A stretch of 64,000 nt of DNA from Marsupella aquatica (GCA_973895155.1 OZ316899.1:9486001-9550000), one strand, 5' to 3'. Positions 33,261 through 46,900 are shown, counted from the first letter of the stretch. Numbers and translations: made by a program. Notes: generated by a model not told the origin, from the sequence alone.

Positions 33261-33759
33261 CTGGAAATGAGTGATGAAGACCCCACTATACTACTTGGAA
33301 TGAACTCACTCTTGTGCACAAATAACACATTTCATTCATGTTTTATTGTGTACTTGGAATGAACTCACTCTATAAGGTCACCATTCACCATGTTAACATT
33401 AGAACCTCACACAAATTTTCAGAAAGCCATCTTCTATACCATGTACACTAATATGAATTCACAGATTCAAACATCATAGACTACAAAGAAGGTCACAAAG
33501 CATTCGTCTATACCATACACACTAATACTGAATTGATACAAAACAGATTCAAGTATCATAGACAATCACCATAGAGCCATAGTTTGACATCAATCACTTG
33601 TTTCATACATACAGAATTCAGAAATATCAATGTCACACACAACGGCTCCTTCATCCTCTTTACCAAATGGAAAAATTGGTACAGATATTTCTTGGATTTT
33701 TCCAAGGCAATGTCAAAATGTAACACAATTCACATGATTCTATCTACACTTGTATTCAG
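33261..33759. other. CACTA segment without recognised gene
   Basis: AT-rich. ACTTGGAATGAACTCACTC occurs twice (about 33292 and 33352). Probably the 3' untranslated region of the TNPA-like gene. Confidence 0.5.
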
Positions 33760-36700
33760 TCACTGCAGACTAACACACTCTGATGGCCAGAGCACAAGAG
33801 ATCCTACTGCATCTGCAATTATTTCTTGAGGTGGATCATCGTCTCTATTCGGAAATGGCAAATTACAATCAGATACAATCACTGTAGTCAACAACACTAC
33901 TACATGGTCATCCGGGACCACTTTGCCATGGAATTTAGCATGATCCGGTCGCAAAATGCCTGTACCCACACATACCTGCGAGTCATTCTCCCATGATAGA
34001 AGATTATGGACTGGCTCTGCTGTGGCTATCACCTCCACCTTACCCTGGCTATTTTTCTTGGCTTTCCTGGGTGGCTTATACATGACATTATTCATACCTT
34101 GGTTGCGAGTCATGACTTTGGCACGAGTGTTTTGTGCTGGTGATCGAGAAGTGGCTACACTCTTCTTCAAAGAATCTGCATCCATATTTGACACTTCCGA
34201 TTGTGTAGCAGGATTTCCCTGCGACATCATCTCAGTATCTGCTAACATTGTACTTGCTTCAATTGAAGCATCTACAATCTTACTTGCATCCAATGTTGCT
34301 CCCAAGTTTCGACGTCGCTTCACCCTGCTCCCACTTGGTTGAGAGTCTGTCAACTCTGCATCAACTACAATTCAATGCATTGTCCAACATAAGTGAATCA
34401 CTCATCACATGTGCGCCATGTACATGTCACCATCCACAAAGTTGTCACTATCTCCTTACCATTATGAACAGCCTTCTTCCCCTTCTTTGCCATTGCCATA
34501 TCCTCCATGTCTGCTTCTGCTGATCAATAAACAGACCACAAGATTCAGGTTCAATCTATTAACCACTGAATTGTTTCTCAACAATGGTAGGAGAGGAATT
34601 TAAAGCATCAGCTTACCTGATACCTCCTTGGCTATGGTCACTGAGGCACTGGGCACATCTTTTTCATTGCTCTTTGAATCACCTGATACATCAATCATGA
34701 TGTCACTTCAATTCCCAGTTTATCCAACCAATTCTTACAGAAAAGATTACCTCCAACCGGCTTAAGCTTCACAAAACTCCATGCACTTTTCAAATGTAAT
34801 GTACTGGATCATAGCAGGTTACCTGTCTCAGCAACCTTTTTGCCATTCTGCTTACCGATTACAGGGTCCAGGTTCTCTGCCTCCACTCTTCCTGCATTCA
34901 AACCATTCACTCAATTCATGAAAACTTACTTCTAACATTTGAACATAGGACACAATGAACAATGGGCCTCTCTTGTTTCAAAATCCTCATTGCATACCTG
35001 TGTCAGATTTGCCAATTCCCTTTTTTGTTAACAAGGGCACACTTTGTACAATGTTGCCCTCATTGTTTGGTTGGGAACCACCCAATTTTTCAATCACAAG
35101 CTTGAAATTAGATTCCACTGATGCAAGAAGGTTCGCTACAGATGCCTCCACAATATCCAAACGATCAGCCAATTTACTTTCCACTCGAGGGAGTCCACAC
35201 TCTAATGACTTCAACCGTTCAGACATCTTTGTGAGAGTTGTAACAGTTCCCTGTCATAACACAGTTTACATATCTCAGATAATTGTCCCCAAGAACTGGT
35301 TGCTTACTTCCTACTACAATTCTTTCTGATGCTCAAGGCCAAATAGTCACAGAACATATAGAATTACAACATAATCACCTGTTTGGAAGTCACACTTGTC
35401 ACCTCACTCCTTTGTTTCATGAACTCCTCTCTCACTTCTTGTGCTGATGGTTCTTCACCTGTCAATTTCTTCTGCAGTCCACATCAACATACATATGAAT
35501 GAAACCAAGTGTTGATTGTCAATGAAAATGTAATAATGGTAGCAAGATGATAAGTTTGAGGCTTACTATTAGGCATGTCACTGCCTTACCAATTGTTCTT
35601 TCACTGGAGCATAACTTCCTCTCCCAGCCTGTGAAAGGTGTTTCACTTTGCCTCGAGCATTTGACATCAGTTCACTCTTGCTCTGTCCAGCCTCCGACAT
35701 GAACCCTTTGATTAACCGTGTCCATTGATCCAGTTCCAATGATGGGGGTGGTGGCATTCTCCTGTTAGAACCATGTCTATCCACATCCTTTTCAACCTAT
35801 GCCTCTCTTGTTTCAAAATCCTCATTGCATAATCTGATATGCAATCTTCAACTGGGCCCTTACCATCATTACCAACATAGTCCCACCGTTCAAGAATGTC
35901 CTTGCAGATAGCAGCCCAATCAGCTTTGTTCTGACTCCTAAACTCTGTAATGCTCAAATCTAACCAACGCAATACTTCTCCTCTTAGGTCAGAATGCCAA
36001 CGGTTCTTACCATCACATGTGGGAGTTATCCAACCTTCGGAATTCACTTCTACTTTACCAAATTTGTTACTGTCTCCTGCCTTGGTACTCCCTGAAGCGC
36101 TACTAGGTGTCCCTCCACGGCCTGGTGTCCCCCCACGGCCTGGGGTCCCTCCACGGCCTGATCTCCCCCCACGGCCTGGATTGCATTGTCCAAACCTCCC
36201 TGGAGTCCCTGCACATTTACAGGATCCATTTACAGTCACTTACATTAGGTAAGTATGAATCATAAATCCTGCTGCCAAATATACACTGGACTTCAGAGCA
36301 ATTCTGCAATGACCAAGTTACCTCTCCCTTGGCGCATAGATAGTTCTGGACCACCTGTCCTATTGCTTTGTCTTGATGAATTAGGGCCGTTTCTCCCGCC
36401 TGTGAATGATTGCCGCCTATCTGAACGTGGATGGCCTTTGTTGTTTTCGTGATTGTCCCAATCAGAGTCTGCATACCAACAGGTACATGCCACACTCATG
36501 GACCTGTAAGATAAACTCTTTGCCCTAGCTACACATCAGATAAGTCCATATTGAGCTAAATCTCTACTACCATCACAAAATCACTAGCACAAGGCACTTA
36601 CTTGTCCAATCATCCTCCTCACCTGTCCATTGCCCTCTGTACCCGTCTCTACCACGCTCTGGGTGTTCATATTCATCCCATCCATCTTCTGCTCCATCAT

Positions 36701-36970
36701 AGTCATCATCATAATTATCAGGCGTCCCTTGCCAATAACTCTGGCTCCTTCTAGGGTATGGATTATGTGATTTCTCTCTAGCTGCCCACCTACCTGGGAC
36801 TTGATGAGGGCCCTGTGCATCCTGCACAGGTGCATTTTTCTGTGATCCCCCTGCATCTGGGTCTCCATCCATATCCAATCTTTCCTCTTCACCCCACTCT
36901 CAAGGCCCCATGTCTGTCTCCATGTCATCACCCTCTTCCCCCATAGCTTCTGCACAACACCCACAACCAA
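33760..36970 (-). CDS. TNPA-like multi-exon CACTA protein
   Basis: A series of minus-strand exons separated by short introns: about 36584-36970, 36293-36495, 35712-36239, 35578-35700, 34987-35226 and 33760-34353 (approximate boundaries). The 35712-36239 exon begins with GRGGTPGRGG repeats, then LRGEVLRWLDLSITEFR and WDYVGNDGKGPVEDCISDYAMRIL, like the plant Transposase_24/En-Spm second protein. The 34987-35226 exon is a heptad-like, coiled-coil segment. The last exon ends in a DUF8039 module (VGTGIL...LPFPN...DAVGSLVLWP). TNPA-type proteins bind subterminal repeats. Exon 1 and exact splice sites are uncertain. Confidence 0.6.
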
Positions 36971-37121
36971 ACAGGGAGAATCAGCACACTAAATTCAAAG
37001 TATCAATCAATTTCATGCATATCCAACTATCCTAAACATCATTCCAGGCAGCAATTCCCGTTCTGTGACTCTGTGCAGGTAGTCATCCTCAACCTCATAC
37101 TTGCCAATCGCCAGCTGTTGC

Positions 37122-40100
37122 CTATTGCAAATCATCAACCTCATCATATTCCATTTGCCCAGGTTCATCATATGTCTCTCTCAATGTTAAGGGGATGTAG
37201 TCAGTCCCTGCCCGAGTTGGAAGTACAGTCTCATGACTAGGATGCTCGAATGCAGCATGGTCATCCAAACTGAACTCTACTTTACTTCCATCCATCCGCC
37301 TGTTCCGTGCTTGGCTATGGCATACCACCCTCCAGCCATGTGACTCCTCCACATCTGCAAAGAAAGCCTGTTCAACTTGGCTAGGGAAAACAAAAGGCTC
37401 AGACCATTCTGGTACTCTGGACCTAAAATTGGCCAACAAGAACCCATCATGATCACGCTTCATGGTGGCCCTTGGTCTCTGGCACTCTGATTTCACCCAT
37501 GATCCCTTCATCAATATCACTGGGACACTTGTGTTACCATAATTCAACACCCAAATGTCGGTCAACTCCCCCACGTAACCCATCTTCATCCACCCCCTCT
37601 GTTCTTCAGAGGTTCTCTGCTCAAACACAGAAATCAAACCACAATCATATGATACACAATGGTCACCCTGCTCATCCCTCACTCGATAATGATTTCCATA
37701 AGCTCTCATCCGTTTGTAGGTCAGAATAGACAATCGTGGTGGCACAGATAGAAGATACAAATCCTTCTCCATATCTGGGTGATGTCTACTATGCTCTCGA
37801 ATTGTCACCCGAATCCACTGCTCGAACTGTGGGAAGGGATCCTGCTGCCCAGAGTGTGCAGCTTTTTGCATATCATATTCCCTGCATTATGAGGTACAGG
37901 CATAGTTAGGTCTAAACAACACATGACAACCTAAGATCACCCTTGGAACAGACAAGAAGCATCACAACAAAGGCAAGTCAATTCAATCACTCACCTCCAC
38001 CATGGTTGCATAGGCTCTGTGTTTGCCAGCACATATGAATGAGCCTTGTCTCGAATCGCAACAGGCAGCTGAACAACACGTCCCACACCTTCAACAACCT
38101 CGCCACTCACTCCATCATCTTCACCAGATTTCCAAACTCTTGTCATAGCTTCACCAGACCCAGCCATGTACTCTGTTAGGAATCCCAACGTCTCATCCTT
38201 AATGTACCCCAATGCCATGGAAGCCTCTGGCCTGTAGTATGTTCTCACATGACCTTTCAACAACTTCATGTATCGCTCCATAGGGTACATCCATCTGGTA
38301 CTGACTGGCCCATACTGCCCTAGCTCTTCTACCACATGGATTAGGAGATGAGTCATAACATCAAAGAAAGCAGGGGGGAAGTATATCTCCAAGTCACAGA
38401 GGACATAAGCAGCATCCTGCTTCAACTGCTCCAATCCTTGGGGATCCCACACTTTCACACATATACGGCGAAATACATTGCACAGTCGAAGAATGACATT
38501 ACGGACTGGTTTCTGCATGAGACCTCTGAGGCATAGGGGCAGAATGTGCTGCATCAACACATGGTAGTCATGTGTTTTCATACTGCCAAGTTTATTCTTT
38601 GTAATATGCTTCTTGAAGGCACCAGCATAGCCAGAGGGCACTTTCAGACAGCTCAATCTATACAAGAATGTCTTCCATTCATCCTGTGTGCACACATAGG
38701 GAGCTTGGAACTTGAGAAGTACATTGGGATTGCTTGCATGGGGCTTCAACCAAAGGTGAGGGCGAATCCCCTTCTGTTGCATATCAGCTCGAACTGCTCC
38801 TGTATCTTTCTCACCCGACAAGAACTTCAGCAAGCTCTCACAAATATTTTTCTCAATGTGCATGACGTCCACATTGTGTTTGCTGGGCTCGAATTCCTGC
38901 ACTCCACAAAGCAAAGAATTCAACAACAGAAACACTAATTAACCACATAGGAGGATTGTAACCAACATCAATCCACCATTGCTCCAATCTAAAATTGCAA
39001 TCATACAGGGGCTGGAGGCTAAGTACATTACCCTCCAGTACTCCAACTCCAAGTCCATCAAGGTCTATCTTTTCACACCGTGTTTCACCACTGGATCCTC
39101 AGGTTCTCGATCAGTGGCACTTCTCTTGTCCCAATCAGCCTTCCTGGCTGCCCACCTCAGGACTTGCTCTCTGGTGACCCTCTGTGGTGGGCCACGAAGC
39201 TCTGTTTTGTTGTTGAAGTGTGCAATTTGAGACCGTGTGTGCCTGTAAGGATGATCAACAGGCAGATACCTTCTATGCCCCTGAAATTTCATACTGTGCA
39301 GGGCATGCGACCACTCACTTGTCACATTTTTCCCACATGGTGTGCACCCCACATAGCCCTTTGTCACTCGTCCAGATATGATGCCATGGCCTGGGTAATC
39401 TGCTATATCCAGCAAACAAATTGCATGCAGTCTAAAGGGGCTGGGTCGAAGAAGCCCCTTCAGAACATCATGGGTTAACACCCCTTCTATCCACAAAGTC
39501 TTCCACTCTTCCACTGCTGGAGCCAACATGATATCTATGAATTGCTCGGTCACAGAAGCTGGTCCAGGGATTAACAGCACCATCATGACAAAAAACCTCT
39601 TTGTAGTCATCCATGGGGGAAGGTTGTAATTTAGCAGCGTAACCGGCCAACATGAATAACGGTTGTTTTTGTCTCCAAATGGGTTTACTCCATCCAGTGA
39701 TAGACCAAATCGAAAGTTCCGCTTCTCTGCAGCAAACTGTGGCCACCTCTCATCAACAAATTTCCAATGGTTGGAATCTCCAATGTGACGCTGCAGGCCA
39801 TCACTGCTCTTGTTATCAGGAGTCCATGTCATCAGCTTGGAAATGGCAGGGCATCTAAACAGACGTTGTAGTCTAGGAATGAGAGGAAAATGACGAAGAA
39901 CCTTGGCAGGGTGTGTACATTTCCCTACATTCTTGTACCTGTGCTTACCACAATGAGGGCATGTCAATTTATCTGCATGCTCTTTGCGAAAGAGAACACA
40001 CCCATCAGGGCATGCGTCAATAGACACATAGTTCAGCCCAAGGTTAGACATCAATTTCCTAGCCTCGTACATATTTTTTGGAATTGAATTACCATCTGGT

Positions 40101-40822
40101 AACACATTTCGGCGCAGGAAGGTCAACAACTCTGTCACAAATATATTGGGAACATTGTGATTGCCACAGATGTTCAACAACAACACGACAAAACCCAGCT
40201 TGGAGCAGTTCGACCCCTCGTAGATAGGAATGCAAGCTTCTTTGATGTGTTTTGGCCCCCCAAACACCCACTCCCTCTCTGCTGCACCTTCCCCAATGTC
40301 AAAGTCAGGTTCAGCTTGGCCGTTGCCAATGTGTGGCTGCGGTTCATTGTCCTCTTCTGATTCCACTGTGTCGTAAAAAGCATCAAGGTCTTCAAAAATC
40401 TCTTGAACCATTCTTGGGACATCCATCCCACCGTCCTCAGTGACTGCCTCTGCATCTCCATCTTGGTCATCCACGTTCTCATGTTGGACCCCAGGACCAT
40501 CCTCTGCACAGTCTATGTCCTGCTCTACGTAGTCTCTACGTCTAGCTGTATTAGAATCCACAAAGTCAGCTCTCCACTCTTCATCAGAGGAGTCTTCTTC
40601 TGCTGGTACATTCCAAACCCTCCACCGAGGGTGCCTTTCATGCCGCAGCAGGTGAAGGTGCACAGTGTTCAAACTCAATGACTTGAATCCTTGGCACTGT
40701 GTGCATGGGCATCTCATCCTCCTACTCCTACCTTGGGCGGCCCGGGCTTGTTCACGCATCCACAATTTAGAATCATGATGCCTAATCCTAAATGGGTTGT
40801 GAAGAGGCAACCTTGGAGCCAT
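37122..40822 (-). CDS. TNPD-like CACTA transposase (Transposase_21/DUF4218/DUF4216)
   Basis: Three minus-strand exon blocks. 40822-39070: ATG, N-terminal zinc motif CPCTQCQGF with HLLRH, then the transposase core (SLDGVNPFGDKNN about 39700; LLDIADYPGHG about 39410). 38935-37991: HNVDVMHIEKNICESLL supplies the probable Glu, followed by the DUF4218 region (PPAFFDVMTHLLIHVVEELG...MYPMERYMKLLKGHVR). 37871-37122: DUF4216-like SVPVILMKGSWVK and VFPSQVEQAFFADV. DDE residues and domain order match plant CACTA TNP2 proteins. No stop interrupts the blocks; the first intron is about 38898-39070. It would cut at the CACTA ends. Confidence 0.88.
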
Positions 40823-41148
40823 CACTATACACACGCACTCAGCACCCTGTCATTTTATTATGCAAGTGAAAAATACACTTCCTGTTAAGGATTTCACCCC
40901 CGACTGTACTTGCCAAAATACGTAACGTTCCAAAAAAACAAAAAAACAAAAAATATAGGTGCCTGAGTCATGTACCTATTCTCAAGTGAATGAGACAAAA
41001 TTCCTAAATGTTTGAGGGTGTCAACTCCTCCGCTGTCCTCACATGTACTGCCTCTGCACGTACATCCATGACCATATCAGAGTCCAATCATGTATAGTCA
41101 TAGACACAGGTGCCAGGTGCGAGACCGGTGTGAGATGTCCTCATCTTA

Positions 41149-41718
41149 CTACCACATCAAATACGGATACCAATCTTGTTGTCGATGCCACTCAGCCCTG
41201 AGGTACTCAGGCATGTACATTAAGTCATCAAGGTCTAAACCCTGCTCATGCCATGGTGGTCTTCGATCCATGCCTACAAGCAGTGGCAGCAGTGCCCTCC
41301 ATGGTGCACATGTTGCTACCAAGTCCCTCCACTGGGTACTAATTAGTCTATATTTGCAGATATCTTGTGCGCCAGACACCACAAGAACCCTCGGCCAGAC
41401 ATGTGTAAGAACTATATCATCTGCCAAATCAGGCAACAAGGAACCACCTACAGCATCGTGCTTGTCTAACTCATCTGCTGAAAAGTAAATGTCCTCTTCC
41501 GACTGTGCATCCTCATTCACCACAGCATTCACAACACATCCAAGGTCTGCAGGCATTATCTCGGATGGAGCTACACTCTGTCTGGTTACCAATCCACACA
41601 AGTAAGCCCAAGCAGTAGCCATGCACGATGCAACCCGTAGGAGGACCCTACACAGGGCCTGACGGTCTGGAAGAGGCAGCATACCCACCAAAGTCTTCAG
41701 CCAAACAGAGCCCAGCAA
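41149..41718 (-). CDS. F-box-like protein exon in CACTA
   Basis: Minus-strand frame of about 190 codons; the first in-frame ATG is VGMLPLPD, and the 5' end may be an exon boundary. LLPDLADDIVLTHVWPRVLV followed by CKYRLISTQWRDLVATCAPW matches the F-box pattern (LPxDlvxxIL...LxxxRxVskxWrxlv). F-box proteins link substrates to SCF ubiquitin ligases. It ends in DWYPYLMW. It lies between the transposase and BRCT genes, all minus strand. It could be an unrelated helical protein. Confidence 0.5.
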   Translation of the reverse strand: MLGSVWLKTLVGMLPLPDRQALCRVLLRVASCMATAWAYLCGLVTRQSVAPSEIMPADLGCVVNAVVNEDAQSEEDIYFSADELDKHDAVGGSLLPDLADDIVLTHVWPRVLVVSGAQDICKYRLISTQWRDLVATCAPWRALLPLLVGMDRRPPWHEQGLDLDDLMYMPEYLRAEWHRQQDWYPYLMW

Positions 41719-41858
41719 GTAGATTCACAGTCACACCCCACGCAGCAGGAAACAACAATCACTTCAACTGCGACCAACCATGACAAGATGAGTTAGTTCA
41801 AGGATCACATTTATTACAAAATTGTGATTTATACAAAAATATGAGGGACTCCTACTCC

Positions 41859-42707
41859 TCACTCTCTCCCACCTTTGCTAAGCATACATCTCCGCTGAAT
41901 CTTGGAGGGCCAGGCCTCAAAAATATCAAAGTCCCAAGCATTCTGTCGCTTCCCTCTAGCTGCTGATTCCAGAAGCCAATCAGGGGAAAGCACCCAAAGA
42001 TTGTTGTTCATGACAAAATCACGCACTGTTGTCTTAAAGAATTTTCTGCATATTTTCATGTATGACAGACCTACAACATGAGTGGAGGTTTCTGTTAGAC
42101 TCTCCTCCACTGTCCCACCTAGCTCAACAACTATAGACTTGTACAGTCTGCACTTAGTCTCCCCAATTCCTTCTTCTGCAAATACCACACTGAACCCCTT
42201 CATAATGGTATTTCTCTCCTTGCCATGCTCATTCAATATAGCATCTGCACGCATAGGATGGTGTCCTATGTTGACAACAGGTCCATATTGGACAGAAGCA
42301 AAGTTGGGTTTCTCTGCCGCTGCTTCATAGGCTTCCTTTTCAGCCAAAGCCTCTGCAGTGGCCTCCTCACTCTCCCACAACTCATATTGCTCAGTACTCT
42401 GTACACACCTATGTTTAACAGAATCGGTCAGCCAAGAGACTTCAACTACTTTTAGACCTTGGTTGGTAATGGCAGAATCAATGAAGGACCATGACCACTT
42501 GTTCATCACATCCAACCATGTCCCCGCAACAACATGTGTAGTCTGTGGAGTGATGTCCTTGACTTCAGTCCCATGGAACTCTGAGAATCGTTTTTGTACG
42601 ATTGGCCAACTCACTTGGGTGAACCCATAGTGGCCAGGAATCAAAATGGCTTTGATTCCAGCCAACAGAGGCGGGTGGTCAACATTTGTACGTTTCCTAG
42701 AGGCCAT
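41859..42707 (-). CDS. tandem BRCT-domain protein carried by CACTA
   Basis: 282 codons from ATG at 42707 (MASRKRTN). BRCT 1 (residues about 15-105): LAGIKAILIPG...THVVAG...GLKVVEVSWLTDSVKHR, with the conserved Trp. A linker rich in Ala/Glu follows. BRCT 2 (about 165-270): KGFSVVFAEEG...LVVELGGTVEES-like strand, TSTHVVGLS, and LWVLSPDWLLES with the conserved Trp. BRCT pairs bind phosphopeptides and act in DNA repair and chromatin. The frame is intact, with no intron needed. It is not a normal CACTA component; capture or a lineage-specific accessory is inferred. Confidence 0.8.
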   Translation of the reverse strand: MASRKRTNVDHPPLLAGIKAILIPGHYGFTQVSWPIVQKRFSEFHGTEVKDITPQTTHVVAGTWLDVMNKWSWSFIDSAITNQGLKVVEVSWLTDSVKHRCVQSTEQYELWESEEATAEALAEKEAYEAAAEKPNFASVQYGPVVNIGHHPMRADAILNEHGKERNTIMKGFSVVFAEEGIGETKCRLYKSIVVELGGTVEESLTETSTHVVGLSYMKICRKFFKTTVRDFVMNNNLWVLSPDWLLESAARGKRQNAWDFDIFEAWPSKIQRRCMLSKGGRE

Positions 42708-43307
42708 GTACACACGGGCCACCTAATCACTGCAGACCGGAAGATAATGCGTTCACCTGATAATCGGAGGGCCCTTAAAATGCTGCGTTTATAACTTGGT
42801 CCAGTCCAGTCGTCTGGTGAGTCTCTGCTCCGATTCCAAACGGGAGAAATATTGGGACAAACGTACTAGACACCTGCAAGCATGCACTTCATAGTTTGAA
42901 TATGTGCCTTCACAATATTGAAGGTGACAAGTGCAATTGTTTTGTGATGCCACATACAGATGTTTCGTATGGGGGCAGACATTCAATGAGAATACAAAAT
43001 GTTGGTACACTTTAAGGGAATTCTCGCAAATTAAATAGCCTTGTAACTTATATGCTCATAATGAGAAGTCCTGATTTAATTTAAGCAGTGTCATGTAAGT
43101 CGTGATCAAAATGATTGCAGAGTTAAAAAAGTTCCTAGAAGGCTTAAGGGGAGATTTTGAAGGCATGTACCCAGGAACAAGTAATGAACTTAGGGTACTT
43201 GTTGCCTAAGCATCCTCTCCTACAGAGGTCCTTCTTCTCAAAATTGGAATGTCTGCAATCTCCAAGGTATCCACATCAGGTGCACTATGCATGTACATTA
43301 TTCAGGT

Positions 43308-43988
43308 TCAAAGCCAAGAAATGTGATCTCTCATGGGAGTGTGCAAAGTAGGATCTATGGCATGGCGATGACAATAGAAGATCCATCGATCAACACCATG
43401 TGCAGAGTGATCATAGATGTGTCTGTCACAAGCATAGCCTTCTGCTTGACGCTCCTTCAAACAATGAAAGTGCCACATGGTGGGACACCTAACACAGTGG
43501 ACTATGTCCACCCAGAAATCTTCATCGTGCTGACCACATGCCTTGCACTTATGAAGTGGGCAAGCTGTGGCAAGATCGGGCAAACATGAAAAACAAAAGA
43601 ACCTCACACAATATCTGTCAGGGCATTTCCTAACAAGTGGTGGAGCATCAACAGAGCCCTCATAAGACCCCAACTTCCCACACTGTGCACACTTAGCCTG
43701 CTTCTCCAAACAATCAGTGCACATCCAGCCTCCTTGGTGTGCTGACGGGAGGCCCACCCCTGGACAGTTGTTTTCTGCAGCAAGGTCAGACTCCGGGTTG
43801 AGGTGGAAATGCCTCATGCAAGGGCCCTCACATATGGCTAAGTCACCACCATCGTCACAAATGGCACAACAATGAGCTGCCTTCTGGAAAATCTGACTTG
43901 CGGAGAAGTTACTACCATCTGGCCCAACTACACCTGTGTTGCTCACCTCTGTCCCCCGCTTCTTGGCTCGGATTTTAGGGCGTGCCAT
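43308..43988 (-). CDS. EDM2-like PHD-finger protein carried by CACTA
   Basis: 226 codons from ATG. After a basic N-terminus (MARPKIRAKKRG) comes CAICDDGGDLAICEGPCMRHFH, then CTDCLEKQAKCAQCGKLG, CFSCLPDLATACPLHKCKACG and HCVRCPTMWHFHCL. This chain of Cys/His fingers closely follows the PHD array of plant EDM2, a protein linked to H3K9 methylation at transposons. The frame is intact and ends RDHISWL. Only the PHD block of EDM2 is visible, without its other domains. It lies next to the BRCT gene in the same orientation. Reader function is inferred from the family. Confidence 0.8.
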   Translation of the reverse strand: MARPKIRAKKRGTEVSNTGVVGPDGSNFSASQIFQKAAHCCAICDDGGDLAICEGPCMRHFHLNPESDLAAENNCPGVGLPSAHQGGWMCTDCLEKQAKCAQCGKLGSYEGSVDAPPLVRKCPDRYCVRFFCFSCLPDLATACPLHKCKACGQHDEDFWVDIVHCVRCPTMWHFHCLKERQAEGYACDRHIYDHSAHGVDRWIFYCHRHAIDPTLHTPMRDHISWL

Positions 43989-43999
43989 GCCTACGCATG

Positions 44000-46900
44000 A
44001 GACAGATAGTACAATTTAGCAGAGTGCACAGACAATACAATTTAGTGCAGTGTACAAAAAGTACAGTGTAGCATATAGACTAGAGTGGCAATTGCTACTG
44101 CAATGAAATGTTCACACACATGTGCAGAGTAGACATACTTTTTGGTTTGTTGAGCCCACACTAAAAACTGATCCCCTCGTACAATAGCTCCACCTACACC
44201 TCAATTTTGTGGCTATGATTCACCAAAGGAGATCTGCAACAAGATTTAATGCATTTGAATCACATATAACAGTCGTGACATGTAAAACAGGCATTTTTTG
44301 AACAGGATTGGTATCAAGCAGTGTGATCAGGGTTGTAATTTATACATCCTAAATAGGCTATGATAGTGAATGAGACAAATAAGTTAGGCATAAATCACTT
44401 TTTCCAGGTTATCACATGGCCCATTAATTCCAGTCTTTGAAAGGAGACTTTTAAGTGAGCTTGCTAGCCTCTTAAATTAGGATATTGTACTTAGTGCAGC
44501 CATAATAGGATAAGTTATGTACTGTTGACCCTAAACCCTGGACCCAAAATTGGTCATAATTCAAAATCTTAAGTAAATATCCTCTCTGTTCAAGTCAAAG
44601 TGTTAAGTTATAGGTCAATGGTCTCTGGTTTGTGCATGCGGTGTGACAAGTGGTCCTCTAGAGCGTGTGATCCAAACATGTGTAGACACCAAAGTGACCG
44701 GTGGTGGGGTCTGGGAGGGCAGGACAAGTGACATCGCTAGGCACACTGCAGGATGGCGAGTGGTTCCAGATGATACATTGTGCTCTGTGAAAAAACCGAC
44801 ATCCAAGAGAACGGTCATCCAACTCTAGGCCAGAAGCCCTACAGGCAGGACAGTCATATTGGCAACTGTGCACACACCCTTGGGCCCTAATTTGTGGCGG
44901 GTCATGTACAAGAGACAGAAATACCAAGGATGTTGGGAAGGGTGGAGAAGCAGGTACAGGCCGGCTGTAGTTGTTCCTGGCAACAACTGGGTACTCAAAG
45001 TACCATGCAGACTGGGCTGGAAGGATCCCAAGTCTGACATACTCAAGGCGCAACATCTCTGCCTTGCGTGCAAGCCGCACATGTTCAGCGTTGCGGGTCC
45101 TCACCATAAGTGTTGCTTTTGTGGAGATGTCGTGTGTTCACGTCCTCTGATAAGCACCTTCGATCAGCAAGGTGAGCAGGAGCTGTACTTGCCTCACCAA
45201 CAGCAACCAACCTTAAATTATCAGTTCCCACTCACTGTGTCATTCCATTGGTTCCAGCTAGGGGTCACAGTGTAAACATAGCATGAAACACTCCTAATCA
45301 ACTTGCTTACAAACTACAATATCCAGAAAGAGTGAAAGTCTCACCCTCCAGTGAGCAGCAGAGAGGTAGTTCACTAGATGTGTTGATGTGCAGTTAAACC
45401 TCCACTATTGCTTACTTCTGGTGTATGCTGCTCAGAAGAAGACATATTAGTAGCAGCAAATTGCAAATAATGGCCATAAGCAAACCGTGAGAGTTTGCAG
45501 AATGCTACGACAAATCCATCACAGCAGTGCTCCACAGGAATGAAACCAAGCAAAATTTGGTGACCTCGGCCAATGACAAGGCCAATGTAGTGAACAATCC
45601 TTGACCGATCAGGATATGGATTGGAATTACAATTAGTCAGCTCTTCTTCTTTGTTTTCTAACTCTGGGGGAAATGAGCATGACCAGGGAATTCTCTGAGA
45701 AATAGAAGTGCACAGGGAAAATGAAATTGGCTCATTCAGCTGCGCAAGACCGACCATTGCAGCATACTTGGACAGTTGTTCCGCAATACATAAAATACCC
45801 TGACTTACATGCAATCGATACAATCTGCTTCTGTTGGCTGTCCTACAGCTCATGGCAGTGCCGTTGGGATAGGGTAAGTGAATCTATGAATCTATGAATC
45901 TATGACTCATGGACTAACAAAATGATTGGGTAGCATGGCAAAAGGAAAGACAAATTTCAAAATGACAACATGGCCCGTTTCCGCCATTCATTTGACATTG
46001 CTAGGTGTCCGTAAGATGACTGACCCACAGACAATCCCGACAACCTCATCTGACAGACTGCTTTTCTAGTGTGAAGAAATACATGATTACAAGCAACACC
46101 ATGCCTCATCCAAGCAGGGAATTGAAAACATAACCATGTCATTCCTGTATTGGACAGTGTCCTCTGCCATTGCACTGCATAGTTGTTATTCCATGTTGGT
46201 TGTCAACAGTTTGTTGGCTTGCCACAGCCTAGATAGAACAATAAAATACTGTATATGAATACAACAAGAAAAATCTGCATACAGCGATGGCCTGGTCACT
46301 TGAGGAAAAAACAAAACTAAGAAGGCAGGCACACGGGCAACCGAGAAAAAAAGCTAGTGGCGCCTCGCGGAGAATCCAGAATGGTAATGCCCTTGCCCAG
46401 AAGCTTGGGAAACAAAAGAGAAAAAAACAAAAACGAGCTACCGACCACCGTCTTGACCAGGCCCGACATCCAAGGTATGGCTGGAGGCTGTGGTCCCCCC
46501 CTTAGTAAAGAAAAGGATGCAAGTCGGAGCACGGGGCACAAGGCATGTTTGGATCCAGGGAGGAGCAAAACAGTAATGTCAAGCAAGAAGTGTGGAGAGA
46601 CCAAATTCAGTAAACAAAAATAGGGGAGAACAAACATACATCAGCAGCAGCAGGAAACGAGAAAGTTGATTTGGGAGGGATTGTAGGGAGAGAGCTTTCG
46701 GTGGGCTCGGCTATGCATGAAATATCGGGAGATAGATGTGCGAGAGAGTGAAGAGGGTGGCAAGCGGAAGACAGGTTGGGACTGGTCCCTTGGTGCCGGG
46801 GGGTAATATATGGGGTTTCAATGAACAATGGGCCAGTTTGAGGAGGATTAAGTAGCGCACACCCCATGTTCTTGGGTGGTGGTTGGGTGGGGTTTTGTTT

